DNA from: Stenotrophomonas maltophilia
GTDB lineage: Bacteria; Pseudomonadota; Gammaproteobacteria; Xanthomonadales; Xanthomonadaceae
Length of the DNA: 64,000 nucleotides
Direction of reading: 5' to 3'
Assembly (NCBI RefSeq): GCF_003205835.1
Contig: NZ_CP029773.1
Coordinates: 1,272,501 to 1,336,500 of the forward strand
The position numbers and the translations under genes are program-made. Below, piece by piece: positions 1-8,853 of this stretch. Under the pieces are notes generated by a model. The model was not told the origin of the DNA. It worked only from the letters and a program-made list of their open reading frames with translations, and ran no database searches. Within the stretch, counting starts at the first letter, position 1; every line of letters begins with the position of its first letter.

Positions 1-66
1 ATCGGCATCATCGTGATCGGCACCCTGTGGGTCATGCATAACATGAACGTGCACATGATGCACTGA
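1..66 (+). CDS. cyoD: Cytochrome bo3 quinol oxidase subunit IV, C-terminal end (partial)
   Basis: Only the last 21 codons and the TGA stop are in the window. The hydrophobic tail followed by a Met/His-rich end (NMNVHMMH) closely matches the C-terminus of E. coli CyoD, which ends NLNYNMMMH. CyoD is a small membrane subunit that helps assemble the cytochrome bo3 ubiquinol oxidase. The rest of the cyo operon would lie upstream of the window. A strong terminator follows 24 bases after the stop, which fits CyoD being the last gene of the operon. The identification rests on a short stretch, but a distinctive one. Confidence 0.8.
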   Translation: MGIIVIGTLWVMHNMNVHMMH

Positions 67-90
67 CGTCCGCGCGACGTTGCCACGCAG

Positions 91-117
91 AAAGGCCGCC
101 CTCGGGCGGCCTTTTTG
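91..117 (+). terminator. Rho-independent terminator after cyoD
   Basis: A stem AAGGCCGCC/GGCGGCCTT with a short CTCG loop is followed by a T run. It closes the cyo operon. Confidence 0.85.
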
Positions 118-130
118 TTGGCAGGTGGAT

Positions 131-169
131 GGGGTCGGATCCCTGGCCGCAGGCCAGGGCTCTGACCCC
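131..169. repeat. Palindromic GGGGTCRGA repeat, copy 1
   Basis: An imperfect palindrome opens with GGGGTCGGATCCC and closes with GGGCTCTGACCCC around a CTGGCC/GGCCAG core. The same family recurs at 215-253 and 13609-13649. It is distinct from the GTAG (SMAG) repeats. Confidence 0.75.
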
Positions 170-177
170 GGGGGCCG

Positions 178-203
178 GTAGATCCAGGCCACGCGTGGAT
201 GGG
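178..203 (+). repeat. SMAG-type (GTAG) repeat, ATCCA-arm variant
   Basis: GTAG is followed by ATCCA and a complementary TGGAT, the stem-loop layout of Stenotrophomonas GTAG elements. It lies between two GGGGTC palindromes. Confidence 0.6.
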
Positions 204-214
204 GTTGCGTGGAT

Positions 215-253
215 GGAGTCAGAGCCCTTGCCCGCGGCAAGGGATCCGACCCC
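215..253. repeat. Palindromic GGGGTCRGA repeat, copy 2
   Basis: Left arm GGAGTCAGAGCCCTTGCC, right arm GGCAAGGGATCCGACCCC. It is inverted relative to copy 1 and sits 12 bases past the end of the GGDEF-EAL gene, where it could act as its 3' stem-loop. Confidence 0.7.
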
Positions 254-265
254 GAAACCGGGGCC

Positions 266-2323
266 TCACCCCACCCGGCGCAGGAACTCCTCGGGCTCCA
301 TCGGCCGCCCCAGGTGATAACCCTGCAGCTGGTCGCAGCCCAGCTCGCTCAGGTATTCGCGCTGTGCCTGCGTCTCCACGCCTTCGGCCACCACCTGCAG
401 CTGCAGGGTGCGGCCCAGCGCGATGATCGATGAAACGATGGCGGCGTCTTCGTCATTGCGTTCCAGGTCGTGTACGAACGCACGGTCGATCTTCAGTTCG
501 GTGGCGGGCATGCGCTTGAGATACAGCAGGCTGGAATAGCCGGTGCCGAAATCATCGATGGCGATGTGCACCCCCATCGCGGTCAGGTCGTTGAGGATCG
601 CCAGGCTGGCATCGACGTCCTTCATCGCCGTGGTCTCGGTGATCTCCAGGGTCAGCCGCGAGGGGTCGATCCGGTGCCGTTGCAGCACCTCGCGCACACT
701 GTCCAGCAGCGCCGGCGAGGCGAACTGCAACGGTGACAGGTTGACCGCCATCGACCATTCGCTGTGCCCTGCGTCGTGCCAGGCACGCAGCTGTGCACAG
801 GCACGGTCCAGTACCCAGTCACCGATGGGCAGGATCAGGCCGCTGCGTTCGGCGATGGGAATGAACACATCCGGCGCCAGCAGGCCCAGCTCCGGATGCT
901 GCCAGCGCAGCAGCGCTTCGGCGCCGGTGGCCGGTGCGCCGGCGGCAGGGAACTTGGGCTGGTAGTGCAGCACCAGCTCGTCGCGGGCGATGGCCTTGCG
1001 CAGGTCCTGCAGCAGGCGCAGCTGGCGGTTGGCGCTGAGCTGCATCGAGGGGGTGAAGAAGGTATAGCCGTTCCGGCCGGTTTCCTTGGTGTGGTACATC
1101 GCCGCATCGGCGTGCGCCATCAGCTCGCGCTCGTTGCTGGCGTCATCCGGGTACAGGGCGATGCCCAGGCTGGCACTGACCTGCAGCTCGGCCGCATCCA
1201 GCGTGAACGATTCGCCGGCAGCGGCGATGATGCGCTCGGCCACCACCACCGCATCGTCGGGAATATCGATGGCCAGCACGATCACGAACTCGTCGCCGCC
1301 GAGACGGGCAAACGTATCCTGTGGCCGCAGCAGGCCGCCGATGCGCTGCGCCACCGCCACCAGCAGACGGTCGCCGAGCTGGTGGCCATAGGCATCATTG
1401 ACCGCCTTGAAGCCGTCCAGGTCGCAGAACATCACCGCCACGGCGCGGCCACGGCGGCGCGCCTTCTCGATGGCCTGCTCGATGCGGTCCTGCAGCAGCA
1501 TGCGGTTGGGCAGCTGGGTCAGCGGGTCATGCAGGGCGGCCTGGATCAGCTTGTCGTTGGCGTGCGCCAGCGAATCGGCCAGCAGCCCGGTGCGAACGCG
1601 CATCTGCCGGTCGAACAGCGAGGCGACCAGGGCGATGCCCAGCGTGGCCACGGTGGTGACGATCACCAGCACCGCCAGCCAACGCGTGTCGATGCCGCCG
1701 CTGCCGACCGCACCGCAGATGCTGCCTTCGGGGAAGCGTGCGGCGGCCATGCCGGTGTAATGCATGCCGACGATGGCCAGGCCCATCACCAGGGAGGCCA
1801 GTGCGCGCAGGCGCATGGTGTTGCGCTGCTCGGCACGCAGGCGGAAGGCGATCCACAGCGCCGCGCCGGCGGCACCGATGGCGACCGCGATGGAGGCGGC
1901 GAACCATCCAGGGTGATAGTCGATGCCCGGCTGCATGCGCATCGCCGCCATGCCGAGGTAGTGCATGGTGGCAATGCCCAGGCCCATCAGCACGGCACCG
2001 GCCAGCAATCGTCGCCACGGCAGGCTGGGCCGCGACACCAGCCACAGTGCATAGGCCGAGGCGCCGATCGAGACTGCCAGTGAGTACAGGGTGATGCCCA
2101 GGTCGTAGCCGACCGGGATCGGCAGGTCGAAGGCGAGCATGCCGATGAAGTGCATCGACCAGATGCCCAGGCCCATCGCCGCCGCGCCACCGGCCAGCCA
2201 CCAGCGGGCCACGCGGCCTTCGGCCGTGGCCAGGCGGCCGGCCATGTCCAGCGCCGTGTACGAGGCAAGAATGGCCACCAGCAGGGAGATGGCGACCAGG
2301 CTCTGACTGTAACTGCCAGTCAT
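266..2323 (-). CDS. MHYT-GGDEF-EAL membrane cyclic-di-GMP cyclase/phosphodiesterase
   Basis: This is a protein of about 685 residues that makes and/or breaks cyclic-di-GMP at the inner membrane. The N-terminal half is a multi-helix MHYT sensor with three motifs (MHFIGM, MHYLGM, MHYTGM at roughly residues 57, 120 and 185), a family proposed to sense O2, NO or CO through bound metal. A GGDEF domain follows with an intact GGDEF near residue 340 and an RPQD inhibitory site five residues before it. The EAL domain keeps the visible catalytic signatures EALLRW, NLSPLQ, EITET, DDFGTGYSS, LKID and EGVET. Both activities could therefore be present. I chose the ATG at 2323 because residues before it are low-complexity and would overlap radA; the Shine-Dalgarno there is weak, so the start is uncertain. 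Confidence 0.9.
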   Translation of the reverse strand: MTGSYSQSLVAISLLVAILASYTALDMAGRLATAEGRVARWWLAGGAAAMGLGIWSMHFIGMLAFDLPIPVGYDLGITLYSLAVSIGASAYALWLVSRPSLPWRRLLAGAVLMGLGIATMHYLGMAAMRMQPGIDYHPGWFAASIAVAIGAAGAALWIAFRLRAEQRNTMRLRALASLVMGLAIVGMHYTGMAAARFPEGSICGAVGSGGIDTRWLAVLVIVTTVATLGIALVASLFDRQMRVRTGLLADSLAHANDKLIQAALHDPLTQLPNRMLLQDRIEQAIEKARRRGRAVAVMFCDLDGFKAVNDAYGHQLGDRLLVAVAQRIGGLLRPQDTFARLGGDEFVIVLAIDIPDDAVVVAERIIAAAGESFTLDAAELQVSASLGIALYPDDASNERELMAHADAAMYHTKETGRNGYTFFTPSMQLSANRQLRLLQDLRKAIARDELVLHYQPKFPAAGAPATGAEALLRWQHPELGLLAPDVFIPIAERSGLILPIGDWVLDRACAQLRAWHDAGHSEWSMAVNLSPLQFASPALLDSVREVLQRHRIDPSRLTLEITETTAMKDVDASLAILNDLTAMGVHIAIDDFGTGYSSLLYLKRMPATELKIDRAFVHDLERNDEDAAIVSSIIALGRTLQLQVVAEGVETQAQREYLSELGCDQLQGYHLGRPMEPEEFLRRVG

Positions 2324-2472
2324 GTTGAATCCAGAGGGGGAGGGAGGGGCGCCCGCAAGGCGCACGCCCGCGACAGCTATCGGCGCGGGTGGGCGGGACT
2401 TGAGCGGTCGCAGCACCTGCGACCCGGCTCGGCTATCCTGCCACGCCTGTTCCCGTTGCTGGAAATCATCCG

Positions 2473-3849
2473 ATGGCAAAAGCCCGCACCGCCTACGTCT
2501 GCAATGAATGCGGCGCCGAATTCAGCAAGTGGCAGGGCCAGTGCACCGAGTGCAACGCCTGGAACTCGCTGTCGGAAATCGTGCTGGAGAGCGCGGCGGC
2601 GGCCAAGGCGCCGGCCTCGCGCCGGGCCGGCTGGGCCGGCAAGATCGACCCGCCGAAGATCACCGCCCTGAAGGACGTGGAGCAGACCGAGCATCGCCGT
2701 GTCTCGACCGGCATCGGCGAGTTCGATCGCGTGCTGGGCGGTGGCCTGGTCGAGGGCGCGGTGGTGCTGGTCGGTGGCGATCCGGGTATCGGCAAGTCGA
2801 CGCTGCTGCTGCAGGCGGTGGCGAAGATGGCGGCCGAGCTGCCGGTGCTGTACGTCACGGGCGAGGAGTCGCTGGCCCAGGTGGCCGGGCGCGCGCACCG
2901 GCTGGAATTGCCGCTGGACGGTGTCAACGCGCTGGCCGAGACCGGCGTCGAGTCGATCCTGCAGCATGCGTCCAAGGCCGGCCCGCGGCTGATCGTGGCC
3001 GACTCCGTGCAGACCCTGTGGACCGAGAGCCTGACCGCCGCGCCCGGCTCGGTCAGCCAGGTGCGCGAGAGCGCGGCGCGGCTGGTGCGTTTCGCCAAGG
3101 AGACCGGCACCGCCGTGTTCCTGGTCGGCCACGTGACCAAGGAGGGCGGTATCGCCGGCCCGCGCGTGCTCGAACACATGGTCGATGCGGTGCTGTACTT
3201 CGAAGGCGAGAGTGGCAGCCGCTTCCGCCTGTTGCGCGCGTTCAAGAACCGCTTCGGTGCGGTCAACGAGCTGGGCGTGTTCGCGATGGGCGACAAGGGT
3301 CTGAAGGAAGTCTCCAATCCGTCGGCGATCTTCCTGTCCGGCGGCAGCACCCACCAGCCGGGCAGCTGCGTGATGGTCACCCGCGAGGGTACCCGGCCGC
3401 TGCTGGTGGAAGTGCAGGCGCTGGTGGATGCGTCGCCGCTGTCGAACCCGCGCCGTGTCGCGGTCGGCCTGGAGCAGAACCGGCTGGCGATGCTGCTGGC
3501 GGTGCTGCATCGCCATGGCGGCGTGCTGGTCGGCGACCAGGACGTGTTCGTCAATGTCGTCGGCGGCATCCGCGTGCAGGAGACCGCTGCCGACCTGCCG
3601 GTGTTGCTGGCGGTGCTGTCCTCGCTGCAGGACCGGCCGCTGGCGGAAAAGACGATTGCGTTTGGCGAGGTTGGCCTGTCCGGCGAGATCCGACCGGTGC
3701 CCAATGGCGAAGACCGCTTGCGCGAAGCCGCCACCCATGGCTTCAAGCGCGCCATCGTGCCCAAGGCCAATGCGCCGAAGGGCGGTTCGGTGAAGGGTAT
3801 GGAAGTGATCGCGGTGGAGCGCCTGTCCGAGGCCATCGACGCGGCGTGA
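2473..3849 (+). CDS. radA: DNA repair protein RadA
   Basis: RadA (458 residues, normal length) is a hexameric DNA motor that promotes branch migration during recombinational repair. The N-terminal zinc finger has C10, C13, C24 and C27. A RecA-like ATPase follows with Walker A GGDPGIGKST near residue 105, then the RadA-specific KNRFG motif. The C-terminal third is a Lon-protease-like domain. The gene is divergent from the GGDEF-EAL gene, and the two starts lie about 150 bases apart, so the promoters share that space. It is a high-identity housekeeping gene with nothing unusual visible. Confidence 0.97.
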   Translation: MAKARTAYVCNECGAEFSKWQGQCTECNAWNSLSEIVLESAAAAKAPASRRAGWAGKIDPPKITALKDVEQTEHRRVSTGIGEFDRVLGGGLVEGAVVLVGGDPGIGKSTLLLQAVAKMAAELPVLYVTGEESLAQVAGRAHRLELPLDGVNALAETGVESILQHASKAGPRLIVADSVQTLWTESLTAAPGSVSQVRESAARLVRFAKETGTAVFLVGHVTKEGGIAGPRVLEHMVDAVLYFEGESGSRFRLLRAFKNRFGAVNELGVFAMGDKGLKEVSNPSAIFLSGGSTHQPGSCVMVTREGTRPLLVEVQALVDASPLSNPRRVAVGLEQNRLAMLLAVLHRHGGVLVGDQDVFVNVVGGIRVQETAADLPVLLAVLSSLQDRPLAEKTIAFGEVGLSGEIRPVPNGEDRLREAATHGFKRAIVPKANAPKGGSVKGMEVIAVERLSEAIDAA

Positions 3850-3993
3850 TCGCGCCGGGCATGGCACGGCGTCACCACCGCGCACGTGGAATACGGCGGC
3901 CGACACGGCAACGGTCAGCCTCCCTGTGCTAGTTTTTCCCGCTCGACGAAGGCGCCCTCTGGCGCCTTTCCGTGCCCAGGAGTAAACGATTAC

Positions 3994-5850
3994 ATGCAGG
4001 ACACCGCGCTCACCGCCCCCAACGCCGAAATCCGTCGCGCCGGGGTCGATCTCAATGGACTGATGACGGTGCTGGGCAAGCACCTGTATTCCACCCCGGT
4101 GGTGGCACTGCGTGAGCTGGTGCAGAACGCGCACGACTCGATCATCCGCCGCCGCATCGAGCAGCCCGGCGTCGAGGTGCCCTCGCGCATCGCGGTACAG
4201 GTCGATGCCGGTGCCGGCGTGCTGCGCATCATCGATACCGGCGCCGGCCTGACCCGCCAGGAGATCCACGATTACCTGGCCACCGTCGGCGTCGGCTACA
4301 CCCGTGGCCTGCGCCAGGGCGGCGAGGATGATGAAGGACTGATCGGCATGTTCGGGCTCGGCTTCCTGTCGGCCTTCGTGCTGGCGCGCCGGGTCAGCGT
4401 TCGCACTACGTCGTACCAGACGCCGGAGCTGGGCCATCTGTACGTATCCAGCAACGCTGAGCAGTACACCGTCAGCGAAGTGCCGGCACGCGCGGTCGGC
4501 ACCGAGGTGGAGCTGGAACTGCATCCGGATTTCCTGCCGCTGGCCAACGAAGCGCGCCTGCACGAGGTACTGGGCCGCTACTGCGCGCTGCTGTCCGAGC
4601 CGATCTTCATCGGTGCTGCAGGCGAGGCGCTGAACCCCGAGCCGCCGCCGTGGCGCGGCCAGGGCGATGTGGCCCTGCATCCGGTGCAGGCGCGTCGCCA
4701 GGCGCTGCAGTTCGCGGCACGCTTCGAGCACGACTTCGAGCCGATCGTCACCCTGCCGCTGCGTGCGGATGGCAACAGCGATGCCTCCGGTCTGTTGTGG
4801 GTGCAGGACGGTGCCACCTACGGCACCAGCGACAACCGCAACCTGTCGGTGTTCGTGCGCGGCATGCTGCTGGACGACGATGCGCGTGACCTGCTGCCGC
4901 CGTGGGCGGGCTTCATCGGCGGGGTGATCGAATCCTCGCGGCTCACGCCCACCGCCAGCCGCGAAGACCTGCAGCGCGATGACCAGTACCGCGCCGTGCA
5001 GCATGCGTTGCTGGAGGCGCTGATCGACGGCCTGGCCGACGTCGCGCGGCAGCAGCCGGAAGCGTGGCGACGTGTATTGAGCCGCCACAACGAGGCGCTG
5101 TTGGGTGCGGCGCTGTGCGATGACCGCCTGTTCGACCTGTTGCTGGAACACGTGCGCGTGCCGACCTCGCAGGGCGACCTGCCGGCCAGCGCACTGCCCG
5201 CACGCGGTGCCGTGCATGTGATCCTCGACAACGGCGGCGGCTTCGAGGAAATGCTGTTCCGCGCGATGGGCGTGCCGGTCGCGCATGGCCATCGCTATGC
5301 GGTGGTGCCGTTCCTGCGGCGCTGGGCCCAGGCCAAGGGCCTGCGCCTGGTTGAACTGGGGACCGAACAGGGCAACCGTGCGCTGTTCCGCAGCGATGAC
5401 AGCCTCGACGAGGTGCAGCTGGCGTGGCTGCACGAGCAGCTGGGTGACGGCGAGCAGCTGCTGCCAGCACGCTTCAGTCCTGAGTCGCTGCCGGTGGTGG
5501 TGGTGCCCGACCGCGAGGCCGAGCTGAAGCAGCGCCTCGAAGACGATGAGAACGACAAGCGCGTTTCGATGGCGGCGCTGCGCCTGGCGCGTCAGTTCAC
5601 CGCGCGCATCGAATCGCGCGCACCCTCGCGGCTGTACCTCAACCTCGACAACCCGGCGGTGCAGGCGCTGTTGCGCGCCCAGCGCGACGGCCACCCGCAG
5701 GCCGAAGCCGCAGCACGCCTGCTGCGCTCACTGAAGATCATCGTCGCCGCGCAAGGCCGTCCCCTGGCCCGCGCGACCGCCACGCCCGGCCCGGATCTCA
5801 ACGGCGCCTTTACCGATATTGCCGGTGCCCTGCAGCAGATGCTGCGCTGA
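3994..5850 (+). CDS. Divergent HSP90-family ATPase (HtpG-like chaperone)
   Basis: The protein is about 618 residues, the size of HtpG, but clearly divergent. The N-terminal GHKL ATPase shows the N box (ELVQNAHDS), the G1 box (DTGAGLT) and the G2 box (GMFGLGFLSAF). In the middle domain, GVIESSRLTPTASREDLQ corresponds to the HtpG segment holding the catalytic arginine (consensus GLIDSNDLPLNVSREILQ). So it is probably an ATP-driven clamp chaperone rather than a histidine kinase. I chose ATG 3994 because AGGAG precedes it; an upstream in-frame start would add an unlikely tail. The next gene, 48 bases downstream, encodes a large repeat protein that is a natural candidate partner. No MEEVD-type C-terminal tail is present. 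The clients are unknown. Confidence 0.88.
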   Translation: MQDTALTAPNAEIRRAGVDLNGLMTVLGKHLYSTPVVALRELVQNAHDSIIRRRIEQPGVEVPSRIAVQVDAGAGVLRIIDTGAGLTRQEIHDYLATVGVGYTRGLRQGGEDDEGLIGMFGLGFLSAFVLARRVSVRTTSYQTPELGHLYVSSNAEQYTVSEVPARAVGTEVELELHPDFLPLANEARLHEVLGRYCALLSEPIFIGAAGEALNPEPPPWRGQGDVALHPVQARRQALQFAARFEHDFEPIVTLPLRADGNSDASGLLWVQDGATYGTSDNRNLSVFVRGMLLDDDARDLLPPWAGFIGGVIESSRLTPTASREDLQRDDQYRAVQHALLEALIDGLADVARQQPEAWRRVLSRHNEALLGAALCDDRLFDLLLEHVRVPTSQGDLPASALPARGAVHVILDNGGGFEEMLFRAMGVPVAHGHRYAVVPFLRRWAQAKGLRLVELGTEQGNRALFRSDDSLDEVQLAWLHEQLGDGEQLLPARFSPESLPVVVVPDREAELKQRLEDDENDKRVSMAALRLARQFTARIESRAPSRLYLNLDNPAVQALLRAQRDGHPQAEAAARLLRSLKIIVAAQGRPLARATATPGPDLNGAFTDIAGALQQMLR

Positions 5851-5898
5851 GCACCGCACCCTCTCATCCAGCCTTCGCTAGACAGGAGCACTTACCCC

Positions 5899-8205
5899 AT
5901 GGACATCTGGAACTGGGTCGAAAAACTGCAGGGAGATCTGCGCCAGGCCGGCCAGGCGCAGAACGCGCACCTGCTGAACCGTCTCGCCGACGAGGTGAGC
6001 GAACTGCGTGTCGACCGCGTCGACGCGCTGCTGCCCGAAGCGCGTGCGCTGGGCAAAGCGCTGGACAACCCGTGGGTCGACGTCTACGTCGGCCACTGGG
6101 CGCTGCGCAACCGCGTCGGCAACCGCGTCGAAGGCGAGAGCGCGCTGGGCGAAGCCGTGGCGCTGTTCGAGCGCGCGCATCGTGAGGACACGCTGGAGTG
6201 CCCGCAGTCGATCTGCGTGACCCAGGACCTGGCCGCCTGCTACGGCAACATCGATGGCCCCGGCTGGGTGCCGGAGCGCATCGAGGTCTGCGACGAAACG
6301 CTGGGCCGCATCGATCCGAGCTGGGCCTGCTTCCAGTGCCTGAGCTGCGAAAAGGCCGATGCGCTGCTCGATGACGGCCGCGGCCAGGAGGCACTGGATT
6401 ACCTGCAGGTGCAGTCGGATGCGATCGAGGCCTGCGGCAAGGAAGTGTTCGACAGCTTCCCGGAGATGCAGATCAAGATCCTGCTGGGCATGGGCCGCGC
6501 CGAAGAAGCGCTGGTGCTGATCGAGAAGCGCGAGGCCGAGGTCGCCGCGTCCGGAGAGTACGAACCGGCCAACTGCACGGTGCCGCGCCGCCTGTCCAAG
6601 GCGTGGGCGCTGGCCCAGTTGGGCCGCGATGAAGAGGCGCTGCAGCAGCTGGTACCGTGGAGCGAACTGACGCCTACCTACTGGCGGCTGTGGGCGAACA
6701 CCGCCGCAGCGCTGTGCCGGCGCGATTCCGCACGCAATACCTGGGATCTGGGGACGCGCTTCAACACCATCATCGAGCACTTTGCCGAGGTTGGCTCGCA
6801 CCGCCTGCTGATCGAAGTCGCTGCGCTGAGCCTGGAGTTGGCCCTGCAGCGTGGTGCACGCTGGGTGGCACAGCGCCAGCTGGAACTGGCACGGGCCCAT
6901 CTGGCGCAGCTGCGCCAGGATCGTGGGGCGGCTGCGCTGGTGGCCGGCCTGGCCGCGCGCATCGATGCATTGCCGGACGTGGCACCGCTGCCGGTGCCGG
7001 CCGGCGAGCTGCTGGCATGGCTGGAGACGCAGGGCGAACAGAACCAGGTGCGTGACCCCGAGCGTGAGGCGCAATGGCTGCTGCAGGCGCATGCCGAGCT
7101 GCCGGATGATGAAGCACTGGCCGAGATGGCGGCCTCCGCGTTGGGCGCCTGCGGTGCGCAGGTGGAAGCGCGTGCGTTGCTGTGGCGCTTCGTGCGCGCA
7201 CATGCGCAGGATGACGGTCCTGCGGCCTACACGCTGATGCGCTGGCTGACCGAGCAGGGCGACGATGCCGGCCTGCGCCAGTTGGCTGATCTCTATCGTG
7301 GCAGCGTGCCGGTGTTCGCGCACTGGTGCGAGGTGCAGCGTGCCCGTCGCGTGTCCGACTGGCCGGCACTGGAGCAGGCCGCGCAGGCGTTGCTGGCGGC
7401 GTCGCCGGGTTCGCACGGCGCGCGTGGCACGCTGGCGCGGATGTACATGGAAACCGGCCGCTTCAGCGAGGCACAGGCCTGCTATGCGCAGTTGGCTGAG
7501 CTGCTGGAAGAACCCAACGCCGCGCACTGGGATCACATGAGTGCGGCCAGCGCCGCATGCGACTGGGACGCGGTGCGCCGCTCGGCGGCAGCGATCGGCA
7601 TGGAACTGTCCAGCCAGGAGGGCGTGGTCGAAGAGCCGTGGGGCTGGGTGATCATCCGTAGTGAAGAAGACGGGGAGCCGATGGAGTACTACGCCCGTCG
7701 CAGCGGCCCGGTGACCGCACGCATCGTCGAGAACGCGCCGGCCAACCGCGCCCAGCAGGTCGGTGACTGGGTGGTGTTCGATGCTGCCTTGGTACATCCG
7801 GCGCCGGAGGAGGAAGAGGCGCGTGAGCACTTCATCCCGACCTATGCGCAGGTGCATGTGCTGGAGCGTGGTGGTTTCGCCCGCAGTTGGTTGATCGACG
7901 GTGCGCATCCCGGCGAAGAGGCCTGGAACGACTTCGTGGAAGCGGCCGAAGCGCAGGGCTGGAAGGTGTGGTCGCACAGCCGTGCGGACTACACCGTGAC
8001 CGATCCGGACATGGAGGAGGGCACGCTGCCGGGCCTGCTGTTCACGGTTGCCCAGCCGCAGGACCATGCGCCGTTGGCGCTGCACCGCTTCCTGCAGCAG
8101 GAGACCGCGAAATGGCTGTATCCGCATTGCTGGCTGCGATTGGCCGAGGCGTGTGACCAGGATCGCCAGCCGCACCTGGATGTGATCGAGCGTTACGGGT
8201 TGTAA
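5899..8205 (+). CDS. TPR-like repeat protein, partner of the HSP90-like ATPase
   Basis: This 768-residue protein has no recognised enzymatic motif. The first ~560 residues are alanine/leucine-rich helical pairs typical of TPR-like solenoids (for example GRAEEALVLIEKRE, GRFSEAQACYAQLAELL). An acidic C-terminal region of about 200 residues (roughly 570-768) looks like a separate globular domain that I cannot assign. There is no signal peptide or membrane segment, so it should be cytosolic. It starts 48 bases after the HSP90-like gene with a good AGGAG site and no terminator between, so the two are probably co-transcribed. In eukaryotes TPR proteins are classic HSP90 co-chaperones; extending that here is inference. 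Confidence 0.75.
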   Translation: MDIWNWVEKLQGDLRQAGQAQNAHLLNRLADEVSELRVDRVDALLPEARALGKALDNPWVDVYVGHWALRNRVGNRVEGESALGEAVALFERAHREDTLECPQSICVTQDLAACYGNIDGPGWVPERIEVCDETLGRIDPSWACFQCLSCEKADALLDDGRGQEALDYLQVQSDAIEACGKEVFDSFPEMQIKILLGMGRAEEALVLIEKREAEVAASGEYEPANCTVPRRLSKAWALAQLGRDEEALQQLVPWSELTPTYWRLWANTAAALCRRDSARNTWDLGTRFNTIIEHFAEVGSHRLLIEVAALSLELALQRGARWVAQRQLELARAHLAQLRQDRGAAALVAGLAARIDALPDVAPLPVPAGELLAWLETQGEQNQVRDPEREAQWLLQAHAELPDDEALAEMAASALGACGAQVEARALLWRFVRAHAQDDGPAAYTLMRWLTEQGDDAGLRQLADLYRGSVPVFAHWCEVQRARRVSDWPALEQAAQALLAASPGSHGARGTLARMYMETGRFSEAQACYAQLAELLEEPNAAHWDHMSAASAACDWDAVRRSAAAIGMELSSQEGVVEEPWGWVIIRSEEDGEPMEYYARRSGPVTARIVENAPANRAQQVGDWVVFDAALVHPAPEEEEAREHFIPTYAQVHVLERGGFARSWLIDGAHPGEEAWNDFVEAAEAQGWKVWSHSRADYTVTDPDMEEGTLPGLLFTVAQPQDHAPLALHRFLQQETAKWLYPHCWLRLAEACDQDRQPHLDVIERYGL

Positions 8206-8217
8206 GCCTGGTCTCGG

Positions 8218-8282
8218 GTAGTGCCGGCCGCTGGCCGGCAACGCCATGAGATCCTGTGTTGCCGGCCAGCGGCCGGCACTAC
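8218..8282. repeat. SMAG (GTAG) dimer, inverted pair
   Basis: Two GTAG-ended palindromes face each other, GTAGTGCCGGCC... at the left and ...GGCCGGCACTAC at the right, around a 15-20 base spacer. The pair can fold into one long hairpin. It starts 12 bases after the preceding stop and ends just before the ribosome-binding site of the next gene. Confidence 0.9.
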
Positions 8283-8297
8283 CTCAAGGAGAAATAC

Positions 8298-8762
8298 ATG
8301 CGAAAGACTGGGATGTTCGTGATCATCGGCCTGCTGCTGGCCCCCATCGCGCAGGCTGCGCCCGCCTGCCAGGAGCCCACCGCCGTGGCCCGTGCCTTCT
8401 ACGAGGCAACGACGGGCGATGGCGACCTGCTGGAGCCGCCGGCGGCACTGGTCAGCCCGGCCTTTGGCAAGGCGCTGCGCGGCGAACGCGCCTGCCAGGT
8501 ACGCGAAGAGGGCATCTGCACGATCGATTCCGACCCCTGGCTGGATGCGCAGGACGGCGACATAGAAACCCCGGTGCGTTACAGCTGGAAAGAGGCGTCG
8601 GCCACCGCCGGCCAGGTCGAGATGCGCTATTCGGTATGGAAGAAGGCCTACGTGACCCGCCTGCCGATGGTGCGCCAGGGGCAGGGCTGCTGGCAGGTCG
8701 ATGACATCCTTACCAACAGCGGCCGCTCGGTACGGAAGATCCTGGCCCAGCCGGTGCCCTGA
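8298..8762 (+). CDS. Small secreted protein of unknown function (DUF3828-like)
   Basis: The 154-residue protein begins with a Sec-type signal peptide (MRKTGMFVIIGLLLAPIAQA, cleavage near AQA). The mature part has paired cysteines and a C-terminal W-Q-V-D-D-I segment, a layout reminiscent of DUF3828 proteins, though this family call is tentative. ATG 8298 is preceded by AAGGAG. An upstream in-frame ATG lies inside the repeat and was rejected. The SMAG dimer ends only a few bases before the ribosome-binding site and may affect expression. Function is unknown; it is likely periplasmic. Confidence 0.7.
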   Translation: MRKTGMFVIIGLLLAPIAQAAPACQEPTAVARAFYEATTGDGDLLEPPAALVSPAFGKALRGERACQVREEGICTIDSDPWLDAQDGDIETPVRYSWKEASATAGQVEMRYSVWKKAYVTRLPMVRQGQGCWQVDDILTNSGRSVRKILAQPVP

Positions 8763-8796
8763 CCTTCTGCGGCATCCACGCAGGGTGCGGCCCTGT

Positions 8797-8819
8797 TGCC
8801 GGCCAGCGGCCGGCGCTAC
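8797..8819 (-). repeat. SMAG (GTAG) monomer
   Basis: TGCCGGCCAGCGGCCGGCG ends in CTAC, so the GTAG end is on the minus strand. It lies between the convergent secreted-protein and ypjD genes. Confidence 0.85.
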
Positions 8820-8827
8820 CGGGGTGG

Positions 8828-8848
8828 GTGCCGACCGTTGGTCGGCAC
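8828..8848. repeat. Palindrome related to SMAG, without GTAG
   Basis: GTGCCGACC and GGTCGGCAC arms surround a GTT loop. It sits 5 bases after the ypjD stop (minus strand) and probably serves as its 3' stem-loop. Confidence 0.65.
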
Positions 8849-8853
8849 ACCGC

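Noticed and set aside
2377..5694. Very long open frame on the minus strand opposite radA and the HSP90-like gene
   Set aside because: It is the antisense shadow of two well-recognised genes. It is His/Arg/Gln-rich with no family motif, as expected from high-GC reverse frames.
5878..8247. Long minus-strand open frame opposite the TPR-like gene
   Set aside because: Composition is typical of antisense high-GC DNA. The plus-strand gene has a ribosome-binding site and operon context.
8218..8282. Considered as a CRISPR fragment
   Set aside because: The repeats are palindromic GTAG pairs without regular spacers or a leader. They fit SMAG/REP elements, not CRISPR.
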